Below, one piece after another: positions 1 to 13,566 of a DNA stretch of 64,000 nucleotides (positions are counted from its first letter, which is position 1; every line of letters begins with the position of its first letter). The position numbers were made by a program, and so were the translations under genes. The notes beneath the pieces were generated by a model. That model did no database searches. It saw only the letters and a program-made list of their open reading frames with translations, and was not told the DNA's origin. Origin of the DNA: Spongospora subterranea f. sp. subterranea (lineage: Eukaryota; Endomyxa: Phytomyxea; Phytomyxea; Plasmodiophorida); assembly GCA_049724395.1 (NCBI GenBank), contig JAUGWO010000166.1, positions 94,212 through 158,211 of the forward strand, read 5' to 3'.

Positions 1-2
1 AT

Positions 3-1941
3 TTGCAAAATATGGCCAAAACGCTGACAACCATCAACGAGAATGAAGCGACGACACCTGATCCAATCCCCTATCGTCGGCCTCGAGCTTTTCATCGTGC
101 AGTTATTCCAGACCTTCAAGACTCGCAACCAACTATTTCCATATCTCCTCATATAGCTCAACCATCATTGTCCGAATGTGTCGCAGCTGTTCCTGAGTGT
201 ACGCCGTCTATCATTGAAAGTCATGATGCTCCTTCTGATTTGGCTCCTGAAGTGACATCGATGATGTTTTCGAATGATTATGACAATGCCAATGAATCTA
301 TATCAACCTGTGATCAATGCACATCCACCGAAATACCAACTCCATTGGCGATAAACATTTTTACGCGCGACTCTAACTTAGAAGTTCCCTTTACGGTTGG
401 TTACTTGACGACTCAGATCTTGCCTTATTTTAATCTGGTCTTCACAAGGTACTGGAATGTGATGAAGGAATTATGAATTTATCTTCTAATCCCTCACACT
501 ATCGTCTGGATTCCGCCGTTGACAGTGCCACAGATCACGTCGTTGGTCAATATTATGGATACGATGGATACGATAACGTGGTGATGATTGATGGACATAG
601 CCTAACTCAGCTAATGGAAGAGACAATCCTGGATGAACTGGTTTCGCCTCGTTCACCGGTTGTTGACACGTTTTCGCCTGCAAGGTCCACGACGTATAAT
701 CAGTCGATGTTAGCGCTGTTATTGCAGCTATTTATTTCCGAAAATCATCATGTGATAAGGGGGCCGGAATCGGGTCCAGAACCCGAAGCTATGTAAGTCA
801 TGTGTTACCAATATTTACATGGGTTCCCATACCTTTTTAGATCGTCAAATCATGGTTCAGTATCTGACCCGTTAAGCCTTCATATTACACCAGTGACCCT
901 GGTCGGCAACTGCATTAGCATTACGGTTGTCCAAGTATGCATTGAAATTGTGGGTTCCTGTACTATATATCCCGAGATTCAGGCTATTCATAACTCTGAG
1001 TCCGTTCAATCGTCATCATTGTCATCGTTAGGTCCTACAAATAGTGCCAATCCACCTTCTTCACTGTCGGGAAGCCGTTCAGATCTTGCCAAAAGGAGTC
1101 GTTCAGTGTCTCCTCTGAAGAGTGTAAATAATCCTCGTAGTTCAGTGCCAGTTTCCTACAAGATCGTGAAGGTGGATCAACTCCAGATGGATAGTGATAA
1201 GGATCAAGGTTCATATCAGTATATGAGCGATTTAAGCGAAGATGAGCCTGATGATGGCGATGTTGATGCGGAGATTGTTTATCCATTTTCGGCTTCTCTA
1301 ACATCTTTACCCACGATTGAAGAAGCTGCAACAATAACTCCTCCAGGTACACTGTTGGTAAGTGAAATCATGCACCTGCTCACAGCAATTCTGCACAGGG
1401 TCGACACCAAGTCCGTCTCCAAATCTTGTACAGGTCGTGATCATGTCATCGCCAGAGCACGATCGTCTAATGATTGTCATCAATATTCTAACCAACCCAA
1501 ATCTATGGCTTTGTCCTACTGTGAACCAAGAAACTATCAGGTTGTTCAGAGGAAATGCGCTGTGTTTATTTTGCTTATTTTGGGTCATCAGAGATCCTTG
1601 TCTGGTAAAACAATCCACCCCTTCAACGTGCTCGTCAGGGGAAATCTTGGCACAAACCTACAGAAATACGCGATTAGCTGGCTCCAGCTTATCGACGAGT
1701 CGTAGCCGTTCAAATTCCGATGGTATTGACGATACTGGTAGTTGAATCCATGACCTTACCATTCTATACACTGATACGTGAAACAGAATCTGATCTGTCG
1801 CAATCAACCGATTATCCTATAGGATCATCAGGAGAGCTCATCATTCCATTGGGTGTCAGTGACCTAAGCGATGGTGAAATACCTCGGTATTTGACGCGAC
1901 AGCAGTTCGCTAAGCCGTTCAGTAATAACTTAAATGATTGA
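3..1941 (+). CDS. Unrecognised Ser/Asp-rich protein, 5' end outside window
   Basis: I do not recognise this protein. A phase-consistent model has exons 3-395, 449-792, 841-934, 983-1357, 1434-1540, 1592-1737 and 1787-1941. The implied introns are 53, 48, 48, 76, 51 and 49 bp, and most have clear GT..AG ends with pyrimidine-rich acceptors. The 935-982 intron is optional because the frame is open through it. The product would be over 500 residues, rich in Ser, Asp, Glu and Pro. It has a short helical-looking patch (LMEETILDELV, near 615-650) and acidic clusters (LSEDEPDDGDVDAE, near 1230-1275). The tail is SDLSDGEIPRYLTRQQF. No start is assigned because the frame is open to the edge. The low-complexity make-up suggests a scaffold or regulatory protein, but that is only inference. 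It converges on the deubiquitinase gene. Confidence 0.6.
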
Positions 1942-2843
1942 AGTATTTCATCCTGACCGCTCACCATCCTTTCTTCCCAGATATATCTTCGTCTGATGAT
2001 GAATTTGGACAATAGCGAGCAAATATTAAAAAAAAACGAGTTACTAAAACCATTGGCGTCTTGCATAAGATGATCGAACAAGGTTGAACAGGTTCAATTT
2101 ACAAGATCCGCCGATGCAAGCAGCAACATAGAACACTAGATCGTCTATAGGAGATCGTCATTTCCATTGTGAATGAATAGATTTCTATTATCTTAATTGT
2201 CAGGATTACATCGATTCTGCAATTATTTATGTTAGCTGCAGGAAAGTCAGCCAACTCACTGCTTTCACAGCAAATATCGAAGGCATATTTACGGTTGCAG
2301 TGCCAGCACAATTTTATTGCTTTTTACTTGAAACTTGAGTCAAAAGCCTAGATTCTGCGTTTATTGACGTCACCACCTGATTGACGACGAAAACCCATGT
2401 AAACTGATTATTAATAAACGGAAAGAGCAATTTTGGGGAATGAAAGCGCTGAGATCGCGAAATCCGAAAGACACCTGATGCTGTTCCAAGAAAATATCAC
2501 CGAGAAACAAGGCATTCTGAAAGAAACAATTTTCATGTTCGGCGCAATGAAAAAATCACGCAATCGTGTAATGTAGAACGGAACCAACTGATGATTTGCA
2601 TTGAAAGTGTCGGTTGGTAAAATAAGGCATCGGTTTGTAAACTACGTTCGCCTTAAGGTTTTGCTTCGCCAAGCAAAGGCAGGCGATTCCAGTTAATGTT
2701 TGGGCAGGATCCGATAGCGGCACGACCAGATTTACGACTATAAAAGCGAGGATCGTCTATTCATGAAAAAGCAAGATATTTACCGAGGCTATCAAAATTG
2801 TATCAATGACTAAAAGATGATTATGCAGAATTTCAATCCATAA
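1942..2843. other. Convergent intergenic region
   Basis: About 900 bp between the stops of the Ser-rich gene (+) and the deubiquitinase (-). Both 3' UTRs should lie here. I see no convincing coding segment, RNA gene or repeat. Confidence 0.6.
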
Positions 2844-5800
2844 CTAAGACGTCATCTGACTATGTTCGACTTTCCTCCACCCACTCCCTTTTCTGCTGCT
2901 TGAATTACTCCGAATCGACGACGCTCCGTCATCATCCTCGACGCCGCTATAAAATCAGCTTATCATTTAAACTTTGACGTTACCATACTACAAAAAAACC
3001 TGTTATTATCGGTGTCGCTAAAATTTGGAGGATCTTCAGCACCTTCAAGTTCCAAACTGTTATTCAGGGGTCTAAAAATTAGAAACAAAATAATGAAACC
3101 CGAGAAGACACTGACCTAGTTCGGACGGAGACGATTTGATTCACTACATGTGAATCGTCCTCAACCTAAGAATAGTTTTCAACAAGAAACAAGACAATAC
3201 CAAAATGATTACGGGAAGGCTACTGAAAGAAACGCTACCATCATCATTCAACTCAGGTATCGGAGAGTCAAGGTCAGAACACCGAAGATACGGACGACGG
3301 TTTTTCATTGTCAATCTCCGATTCAATTAAGAAAGGAAACTTGTGGAAGAATTGAGAACATAATAAAGCGTCTCAATCCACAAACGAACCTGGAGATACC
3401 GTCGCAAAACGTCTACCACATTTGCGGTTCCCGATTGTGATTGGCGGTTCAGAATATGACCACGTGGATGAACAAGTCCATTGTCGATGTGATAGGAATG
3501 CTGCTCAATATAGCCTATAATTACTGATGGTTAAACCATAGTCAATGAAAAAAAATCAAAGTCATTACGTTCCATCCAAGGAATCATCCAATCACAATGA
3601 TGGCGCAACGACGAAAAATGTGAAGCTAACGGTGGGCATACTTCTACACTTCGCAACAACAATCGGATTGAAGTAGCCGTAAACGCTGCATGACCAGAGG
3701 AAAACGACCGCATATGACATAAAATCCCATTTTCAACTGACATAAGCTCCTGAATGCGTCTGGTCTTTAAAGTTCACAAGTCAAACAAAGAACGAAGGAG
3801 TTTAGGGACGAGACGGACCTGAAGACTATCTGCAATTTGTACAATGCCATGGAAAAGATCAAAATAAGGTTGGACTTGTTCTGTTGTGGCTTTCACGATT
3901 CCATCAATAATCATCTTATTTACAGGGGCAAGATGTGAAACGTTCTCCCAAGATCTGCTCCAAACAAAGATTACTAGGGTAACAGCAACAAGAATTGGCG
4001 ACAAGCAATAACCGATGAGTGAGGATGTCAACAACACCCTGGACGTCACCACCCGTCGCCAAAGCCCTCTCATAAAACATTTCGAAGTTGATAACTTGCA
4101 AATCCTCATTTGAAAGGGTGGATAATGGTCCCGGCAGGCTTGTTGCGGGACGGCAATGGTTGTTGCCATAACATCCTAAACCATTGTACCAACGTTAGTG
4201 ATACAGTTGAACACAAACTGGAATGACAAACCCCGAACGAGGACACCCATAATCTGATATACCGTATGCAAATCGGGCTGAACAGCACGGTTACCCATCA
4301 CGGTATTATGCTTAGGATAATGATGCAGTAAAGTATCGCGGCCAAGAATCAAATGCCCTTAGCAAGCGCAGATGAGACAAGTCAACTTTGCAAACAAAAT
4401 GCGATACCTAGCCGGGCAACAGCGGATTGACTGACCAGAAAATGTCTAGCATAGGCCCCAGAAGATGCCCAACGGAGTAAAATTGCAAATCTGAAAGTCC
4501 AATTGTCAATTAAACAGAGGTAATTAAGCCAATTCGACGCACAACTGATGAAACCGCAACCAATGACGAGACGCGGAGTCCACAAGCGTAAGCAAGGAAG
4601 CAACGATCTCCTGACAAAGCGTTCGGGGTACGGCGTTCTGACCATCATTATATAACGGTGGATAAACTAGAGTAGTTCACTGACCTGGCCAAATATATGT
4701 TCATTCTCGGCAAACTGTGTCTCGTATTCAAATTCAGAATACGGCGGCGGAGGTGAATCTGAGGGCATGTGAGGAGTATCATGCGCTGAGACTTTTTCCA
4801 AGCAGAACGAGAGGACATCTGAAAACGATTCGCGGATGTTCTATTGAAAAGATGAAATACAGTCTAGCATGATTAATACAAAAACATCACCTTGTCGCGA
4901 CAAGTAAGTAGAAAATCTGCAAGCAAAACAGGTCGCGTGGCAAATTCTCGGAGAAACCAGATCGCCAAGTCCACATCCGCGAACACATGAGACCGCAGCG
5001 TGGAGAGTGCAGAGCAACATTCTCCATAACCTGACGCAGTACGGGCAGCGACCTCAAGGCTGAATGTGACAAAAAGCTGAAGAAAACATTCAGCGGGCTC
5101 GTAAATAAAAACTAAAAATGCTTGCCTTCAGCGACGCTTGTTCGTGCTCCCTGGTAGGCAGAGCGATGATCTCCTTGATAAACACAATGGAAGCCGGATC
5201 GAACAGTTCTCTATCGCGGAAAAACATATTGTTATGACTGGAAATCTCATTGGCCATGGCTGGGGGGATGATACACTAAAAAAATGTTATATTGAACGAC
5301 ATCGACATTTTCAGACTCACCTCAGTATCTGAATCGACATTATCATTGCTAGTTTCAGTCTTTTCGTAAACAAGCATATATGCATTTTTCATATTGTCAT
5401 CTCCGCCAAACGCCTAAATATATTTAAACACGCTTTGATAAATATCAAAATACTAACCTCTTCGCCGAGCTTCTCGATCGAAAAAATCTTCTAACAACTT
5501 GATCATTGAACTCAAACCAAATGTTCCCTGCAGCGCTGCGATCGCGGATATAGCTGAAATAATGACCAGCGTCCGCAGTGCCAATATGAATGATTACACC
5601 ACGAAGTTCATACTCCAGAGGGCTATTTTCAAGGTGAGAAACATGCAGGGAATAGAACGCATATACAAACCCAGAAGATTTCATGTCTGGGGTTAACGCC
5701 GTTTTAGTATACGGTTCCATATTAACTTTCAAGGGAAATTCGAATCTGTTGTTTAACTTTTCATTCATGAAAGTCTCAAAGTTCAGTTCAAACCTGAGGA

Positions 5801-8800
5801 AACCGGCTCAGGACCCCAACGTCAATGAAAACAACAAAATAAAAAATACCGCTTCAAGTGGAAAATTAAGGTTTGAGGTAGATTGTCTAGAACAACTCTC
5901 TTCAATGTAGTATCAGTTCTGGCACCACAGGCATCACAGTCCACCCCGTTGAGTTTTTCACTGGCCACATATGCCTCCAACGATTCAGAGAGGGTTTTAA
6001 ATCCTTTAACCTAAATTTACAAACGTAAACATTTGTTGAAAAGAATCAGCATTTTCACCTGGAGCGAAACATTTGAAAAGTCCTCATAACGCTCCCGGAT
6101 TGAACCACATCCACCTTGACAAAGCATTTGATTACACAATCTGCCCCCGAAAATGTTTTTCAGTAGAGTTTCATGATCGCTTCCTTTTAGAGCTAGCTCG
6201 ACTCGGTCCACAAGAACGTTGAAAAACTCTTGTGCATCTTGTTGAACTCGCACATCAATTGGAATTCCTGCTTCGTCTGAGCAATACGTGAGCAAACTGA
6301 GACACATGCAAAACCGCATTTCATGAGGTACCTGTATATGCCCCACAAAAAGATGATGTGTCATAGGCCGCACATGACGACATGACCATGTTGGCGAGCA
6401 TGTTCTGTAGTTGTGCAAAAAGAACACGATGCTGTTTGATGGCTTCTGATGCGGGAGGTTCATGAGAGGAAGAGGCTTCGATTAGCCCACGCCTAAGACG
6501 AGGGATCATGAAGAGTTGGGATACGAGAGCATTCATATAGCACGTTGTGCCCTGATTGACCAATCCAGTGTAACCACTTGGACCACGAACAATCTTTTCG
6601 GGCTCATAATCCCAGCCACGGCGGACGCAAGCTTCATCGGCAATTTCTCTGGTCGGGGAAGAGCAAATTTCGGTTAGGCATCGTATTGCTTTGCCAAGAT
6701 TCTGCTGAGAGTTTGAGCATAATAGATAGACACAGGAAAACGCTCCTTTCCGAGTCTGCACTGAGCGACATTTTGGAAAATCAGGAGGTCCAATTCCGAA
6801 AAGACATTTGTGTAAAAGAAGTTCCACAGCACCAGCATCGCCAGCAGATTCGCAGAGTTTGCTATCAGCTGAGCATAGTACAGTGAGGATCTCAATAATT
6901 CCAAGCAGCAGTTCATCAGATACAACGCTAGACAGAGTGGATGGAGCCTCAATACTTCGATGTGATTTCAAAGCTGTCACAAACCGAACAACCAACGAGT
7001 CATACGAAGACGGGTCGAGTCGAGATGATGAGAATCTTTCGACGAGCAATTTTTTGAGAAGGTTGAAAAATTGCCCGCTTGGGGACTCTTCCACCTGATG
7101 TAGAAGGGACAGAAGGTAATCTAGAACATAGGAATGTAAAGAATTATGAACCTGGCACGCGGAATATAAAGTTGATTGAACTTGTTCACGAACCGCACGA
7201 ACGTTCCCAGTTAGCGCTCTATGTAACAGCGACATTACTTCATCAGTGCACAAAAGCGGCAATATGACGTCAGGCGCCAAATCAACAAGCCAACGCCAAA
7301 GAGGCAACGCAAAATAAACAACGCAAGTCGCAGGCCAAGAAGACTTGATCCGATTACCCGTGGCAACTTGCGACAGGATCTCCAGAATTCGTGAGTGCAA
7401 CTGATCGAAACGAAACCAAGGCAGATTTGGAGGGCAATGTCTCAATCCGTTGATCGGAGACGAAACAGTCTTATCTTGCAGTGACACTGAATTTGTCAAT
7501 AATGCAAAAATACTTTTCAACAAAAGTGCAAGACAGAATAACGAACAATCGTCATCTTGGCGAAGAATCTCGGCATGCAGGAGGAGGTTATAGAGATGTT
7601 CGAACCCGCCTGTATTGACGAACGCTACCGACCAGGGAGAACCTTCAGGTAATGATATGCCTTCAGTTGATTCATCCTTATTACTCACGGAAGTGGTGGG
7701 CTGATTTGTTCCATTCATAGACGATTTGGAAGATGATGAAGCAGAATCTAAAACTGATAAGAACTATGTTTGTAGGTGAACAAATGGGGTAATACCATCA
7801 CAATCACCATTGGCCTCGCCCTCGTCATCAGTAGAGCAATCGAAAAGGCTTGTCATCACGTCGACATCCATTTCTGTCCAGTCGCCCCGACATATAAGAT
7901 CTTGAATAATTTGGAGAGAATACATGAGTAGAAACGCGGAGCTGGAATCAAAGAGAGCAGGCCAATCAGGAATGTGGCGGTGACGTTGAAGCGGTTCAGA
8001 AGCATCGGCTAGCAAATCTGATTAGCATTGAAACAACCAGGACTAATAAATAATTACCTGGAATTGAATGAGGCGTGGGTAACTCTGATATTTTTCGTTT
8101 CAGCGAAGGGTTAGTAGGAATTGCCATCAACAATCGCCAAACTTGGCCAGATATGCGACTGTCCCCGAGCTGCAATGCACGAAAAAAAATCGAAAAATAC
8201 TCGTCGGAACTGGAAAGAATATCTTTTGGAGACAGCTCTATAATTACATTTGGTGAACTGATGGACTTTACAAGTGCTGCATTCTGGAAAAAGGAATAAG
8301 AAGAATAAATCTACAAAAATGAGGTTGCTACCTGTGGCGAACACAGCCTTGATAACTCTTGAGACATTATTTGAGGGAACTGACACGCCGCTAAAGTATA
8401 AAACTGTGAAAAGGCGGGCGAAGTAAGCGACTTAGTCCCATTTAGTTGGTTCACATATTTAGACAAAAACGCCTCAGGATCAAAAACGCAATCGGGATAC
8501 ATCGACTTAGCGACAGTCGACGCTGAAATAAATCTCTTCAACTAAAAAAAATATTAGAACATACAGCAATGAAGCAGACGATACGAATACTTGTGCCAAC
8601 GACATCGTGTCGCTGTTTTCAGTAAAAATACTGAAAATTTTTGACACGGATTCCTGAGCAGACTCGGTCAGCTGATTTCCAGCCAAAAGAGGCAGGCTTC
8701 TCGCAACAGGTCTTTCACCAGGAGGTTTATTCCTGAATACCATCATTATATGAATACAAGCCTATGACAAAATGAGGCCACAATTTCGCATGAAATCGGA

Positions 8801-11800
8801 AGAAATCACCCGAGAGGGTACACCAGTATGCCCTAATCTTCGCTGTCGTTTCCTTCTTGGAGTTAGACTTTCCGAAGTAGCACAATGCGCTGAGCAAACA
8901 TCCCCAAGTATTTGAATGTCAAAAAGTTCTGCCCCGTGTAGAAACATTCGAACATCGTTGCATGCGACATTAAATTTGGAAGCAAGTTCGTTGCGAAGAC
9001 ACCGAACGGTCGAGCAAGCCGATTGGGTAGTGATAAACGGCGAAATGCCAGAGCATGTGACCCGAAACATTAGTGTAGAATTACTATCATCTAGATTTTG
9101 TCGAAGCCGGCCATGATTGGAACTCATTGAACTTAAAGAGCCGGCATCCCTTAGAAGGCGTGAAAGCAGCCTAAGCAAACGGCGAATCCTGGGATAATCG
9201 GACGCGTCAATCAAAACAGTCATGCGCCGCATAATATTGCTGATATACTCCAAACGGTGTCCAGAGTATATTTGATTTAAGAGTATAACCGTGCAGCATG
9301 AAACCCGAGAATCAGCTGCCTCCAGAAGTATGCCCCAGATGAAGTCTATACCAACCAAGTCGAACGCGATAATCTGGTATGGACGTGAGGTCAACTTTCC
9401 AGAAGATGAATTCACGATGAGGAAGTAGCGCTCAATGCACGCATATGCAGCTTCGGTGAGCGAACATGGTGATAGAGAGCATAGCTTAGTTGTGAAAAGG
9501 TGAAGGACTGCCTGATGACCAATGCATTTGAACTCAGTATGCGAAGACACGGTGGCACCATCATCCAATATTTCTTGAAACCAATTCAAAATAACATCAC
9601 TTTGACGTTGGAATATGGACTTTTGGAAAATAATGTCCCATAAGATATCGATGTGCGCATTCGCCAGGTGCAGGTTGGATTCACGAAGGATGAACCGTAG
9701 AAAAGCAAGACGGCGACGAATATTTTCAATGAAACTGCAACCAGAATTTTGAAAATCACCTTGTTCAGCGGATATATCTGTTAATTCAGAGCCACCAGAG
9801 TCAGTGTTGCTGCGGATTGAAACTTCCATAAAAGCAACCAGTTCATCAAAAACGGATTTCATGAGATCGCAATGAACATCCAAGTCCAGTTGATAGCTTC
9901 AGAGCGAGAGCAATGGATTGGAGGTTGCCCGTTCAGTTCAGGGTCAGTGTGAGATGGAGTAATAAGAGAGGAAAAAAACGATCCGACCGAAGGCAACGCC
10001 GAAGAAACGGATTCAGAAAAATGGGCAGCTCCCAAACTTTTCAAAATATTTTCTGCAAGACTCATGTTCTGCAAGATGCAACTATGATCTTGTATTTTTC
10101 GCCCTGCACGGCTGAGAAACCTAGTCCGATTTCTCATGAGGCAATCATGGGTATACCCTTTTTCGGGAACCGGAGAGCATATTTTGACATCGCCGGATGA
10201 CGGAACTATATGCAGCATGAGCTCTAGACGTAATCGGGCTTCTCGAGAGAGTTCCGATGACCCTGCTTGCATTGCATCCCAGATCAGGTCCAACGCAACT
10301 AAATCACCACGATGCAGCCGACGGATCATATCCAAAGTATGGACGACATAGTCTGAAAAATCGACAGCTTTGACTCGCCTCAATAGATGAGCAACATGTT
10401 CTTCAGATAAATCAGGTGATATCTCATCCAGAACGGTATAGAGAATTTGAGTCATTGTCTCGTCCTGCCAGCGGGTTGCTCGTTGGATCGCTGTCCATAT
10501 CAAGTCCAGATGAGTGTCCGTCAATTTCCCTTCTCTGCAGATAAATCGAAGTAGCTCACTAGCACGTTTCATGAGTTGCGCATGGGCATGATCTCCAAAT
10601 GCATCTTCCCACACACCGTTGCTGTCCATCCACTGTATAAACGCTGACGAATCTAGCCACTGCCACCTGTAAGCAGCCCAGCCGCAATCACCGCCGCTTC
10701 GGCTGGGCCGAGAATAAATATCACGACTTTTGCAGATGTGCATCGTATCGTATAGGAACTCCATGCCATTCAATTGCCTTTCTACAATGGGGCATCGCAC
10801 CCTTTTGACCGCCATATTCAACTCGAATTCATCCAAGACGCGAGACACGTCTGACTTCGCGCGGATTCGCAAAAGCGGGGTCCGAATAATTGTGACGAAT
10901 TCAGACAAAAACTCCTTCGTTAAGCCTCTAAGCTCGACATCGGTGAGGTCCAAAATGGTATTGAACAATGCTTGCGAAGCTTCATGGACAAAATTTTGCG
11001 CGAACTCTTCAGAAAGTAATGGGGCTATTTGTCGAAGAATAAACGCGAAAGATCTCACTTCTTCCAGAGATGGATGCGGTTCGGCATTGATACGGCTTAG
11101 AAGAAAAGATAGCCCATCGGAGTCAGCCAGAACATTGATTACCATTGGAAGAAGATCCCCACCCATCATTGGGCTACGATAAACGGCGCAGGTTTCGTTG
11201 GTATCTTTGCTGGAATTAATGAGCCACTCTTCCGGATATAACATTTCGACACCAGACGACGGCCTGCCTCCAACAGCAATGGAAAAATGTGGAGCAATAC
11301 GGCCACTTGTTCTGGGAAGCCATTCGTTATACGTAGCAGTCCAATTATCATAAGCAATGTGCAATAATCCATCCACATTCTGCCCAATAACAGACGCCGT
11401 ATACCATTTCGAGACGTGATCGATACAGTCGACTCTAGATCCAATAACAAGATCTGTCCGCCATTTCTCAACCGATTCCGGTAACTGGCTGATGGGAGAT
11501 AGGTACCGGGACATCATCGGAATTGACTTTTCCGTGACAAGATTACCGAACCGCTGACTTTGGATTTCCATTGTCGCACGATGGTGAGAAAATGATAGAA
11601 CCTTTACGGCTTGAACTGTGCCTTCTGGGTCGAGCCAATGACAAAATGAATTACGGCGAAGCTGTGTCGTCCAATGCTGCGGAGGCAGAGGTATCGATTC
11701 GCATTGAGCCTCTACCACCATACGTTGATCTAAAGAGTAAACAGAAGCAGCTCTATCCGTCATCATTCGGATGACATGCCATGCAAGAACGGAGAAGCGA

Positions 11801-12250
11801 TTGTCCCTGCTGCGTAAAACGTGCAGAGCGAGCTGAAGTAGCGAAGATAGAACATTCAATAACGCATCACGAGCATCGGCCACGAAAGGGTAACCAGGTA
11901 GTGCCGGCCCCAATATCGCCTGTGCTATGCGGCCCTGTACGATCGAAGACGGTTAGATCATGCCTGTAAATCAGCGAGAAGAACATTAAGCGATAAACGG
12001 TTGGTGTAGTAATTGCTGTCGCATTCCGTTGTCAACGGAACAGAAATGACCAATGATTCGCATCGCTACTAACCATAAAGCGCGAGAACGTATCGAAAAA
12101 CGCATCCGACTTCACCATTGCTTGATCTAAAATACGACCGATGCGAATAGCGCAACCTAAAAGCTCCGGCTTGCCGAGACCGCCGGACTCCAATCCTTCC
12201 ACCAATTGTATGACGTCATCGAAAGTAAACGCGGGGGCGTTTCCCGCCAT
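2844..12250 (-). CDS. Giant USP9X/USP24/USP34-class ubiquitin-specific protease
   Basis: A deubiquitinating cysteine protease of the fat-facets class, estimated at 2,500 residues or more after splicing, in line with the family. The start used is MAGNAPAFTFDDVIQ at 12250; an intron of about 130 bp then joins it to GRIAQAILGP near 11930. A Tudor/MBT-like beta-barrel stretch (GSRVDCIDHVSKWYTA) lies near 11415-11300. A ubiquitin-like domain (VRCLRNELASKFNV) follows near 9010-8900. The catalytic Cys box LVNQGTTCYMNAL is near 6572-6526 and QQDAQEFFNVLVD near 6250-6210. The His box GTADAGHYFSYI is near 5590-5555, followed by the terminal strand FGGDDNMKNAYMLVYE near 5405-5355. All three catalytic boxes are intact. 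Phase-consistent exons carry the reading on past 3774 to an acidic Ser-rich tail ending at 2844, although the exons between about 3130 and 3440 are uncertain. Substrates cannot be read from sequence. USP9X looks closest because of the UBL, but I do not insist. Confidence 0.88.
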
Positions 12251-13566
12251 ATGGGTGATGGATACCCGGCGATCAGAAAGGGATTGTGGCAGAGGAGGCG
12301 GTCATCAATCTCCTCTGCTTACCTTGAATAAACACATTCAAAGTATACTAACGATTCAAGCAGGTCGTAAACTGTCCGTGGTGTGGTGTCTTAACACACC
12401 ACTACGTGCCCAGAACAAGGTGCTGAGCAAAAGAATATCGGGGGCGGGGTTCGCTATCTCACTTGACATAATGCCGAACCAGAATAACACAATGGCGGCA
12501 TCTCCATATACAAGCCGGGGTTTCCTGGGGATCTTTTTGAGAGCGTTTAGTGTTTGGGACGGCGAGAAACGGCAGAGCTCGAGAGGGTTTTTTTTTTGTT
12601 AGGCTTTTCGCCTGCTCTTCCGAACGTTTTGATGAGTTAGTTTATTACCGATTGGTTTGATTGTTATCTAGCAGCCCGCTTCCAGCTTTCAAAAAGAGAG
12701 AGAGAGAAACGCAGTACCCGTAACTTTGGAATCCGGTCACGCGATGCAGTTCGAGACAAATTGCCAACGTGACATTTGATAACTCCCTGGTGTATCATCT
12801 TGTCCGCGCTCCGTTTGTCGCACCCACAAATCGCCATCACGGCAATGGTTGTATATAAATAGGTTGGAAAAATCTTTGACAAGTCGACAGTGAAACCCCA
12901 TCATTTCCGTCGAGCCTAAAATAACGACCGACCATTTGATTTCAATTGACCTGAAATATACTGTAACTTGAAGATCTCTGTATTTTCTCTATTACGGATG
13001 AAGAAATACGATTTGCGATTGACGGCGCGAATAGTTCGGCGAAAAGATCATCCCTGGAGAGGTCGTGAACACTCAGGCTGGGGCGCTTTCTCATCGGAAA
13101 GTTCATCTAGACAAATCACCTCGGATTGCATATTGTGCTCCCTACCTCTCAAGGGATGATATTGAAGAAGGATTGTGGGACAACTACAGGCATGCGCCTT
13201 GAATTTCGCTGGCAGCGGAAGCGTTGTCGCCTTGCTCTCATGGTGGCACGATAGAAAAATTCGCAAATCGCCACGATTGCGGCAGGCCCGCGAGACTCTG
13301 CCTGTTGCAGCACAACCTGCTGATATCTCAGAGCCTGCGTTCAAGATAATCGTAATCTGCCCACGTCTACTCTTCAGTAGAATCGGAATCTGGCTCTATT
13401 TTATGCACATTCTGAGGTTCTCTGCTGGGCATCTGCACGAACGTTCCCGCGCGTCTACAGGAGTTTTTTTGTGACTCGATATTCTGAAAAAATTCAGCGA
13501 CGCCTCACTGGCGGCTCAGTCCTAAGTGCCGGAGTCCCATCGTGTTCCCCGACCAGAGTCGAATAA
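12251..13566. promoter_or_regulatory. Divergent promoter region between USP and ENPP genes
   Basis: About 1.3 kb separates the two divergent start codons. A TATA-like tatataaat lies at 12852-12860 (+), too far from the ENPP start to be its simple core promoter. A short GA repeat lies near 12691. Open stretches at 12968-13156 and 13175-13474 exist in conflicting frames, and I could not assemble a gene from them. One frame (near 13040-13166, including IAYCAPYLSRDDIEEGLW) looks mildly coding and could be an unassigned exon. Confidence 0.4.

Noticed and set aside
3774-4169. Membrane-like segment (LTSSLIGYCLSPILVAVTLVIFV type) at the 3' part of the deubiquitinase
   Set aside because: It is a read-through of a short intron; splicing it out gives DILTHRSWENVSHLAP in a normal helical context.
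13175-13474. 99-codon frame before ENPP
   Set aside because: No domain, conflicting frames on both strands, and no clear splice links; left as unassigned promoter region.
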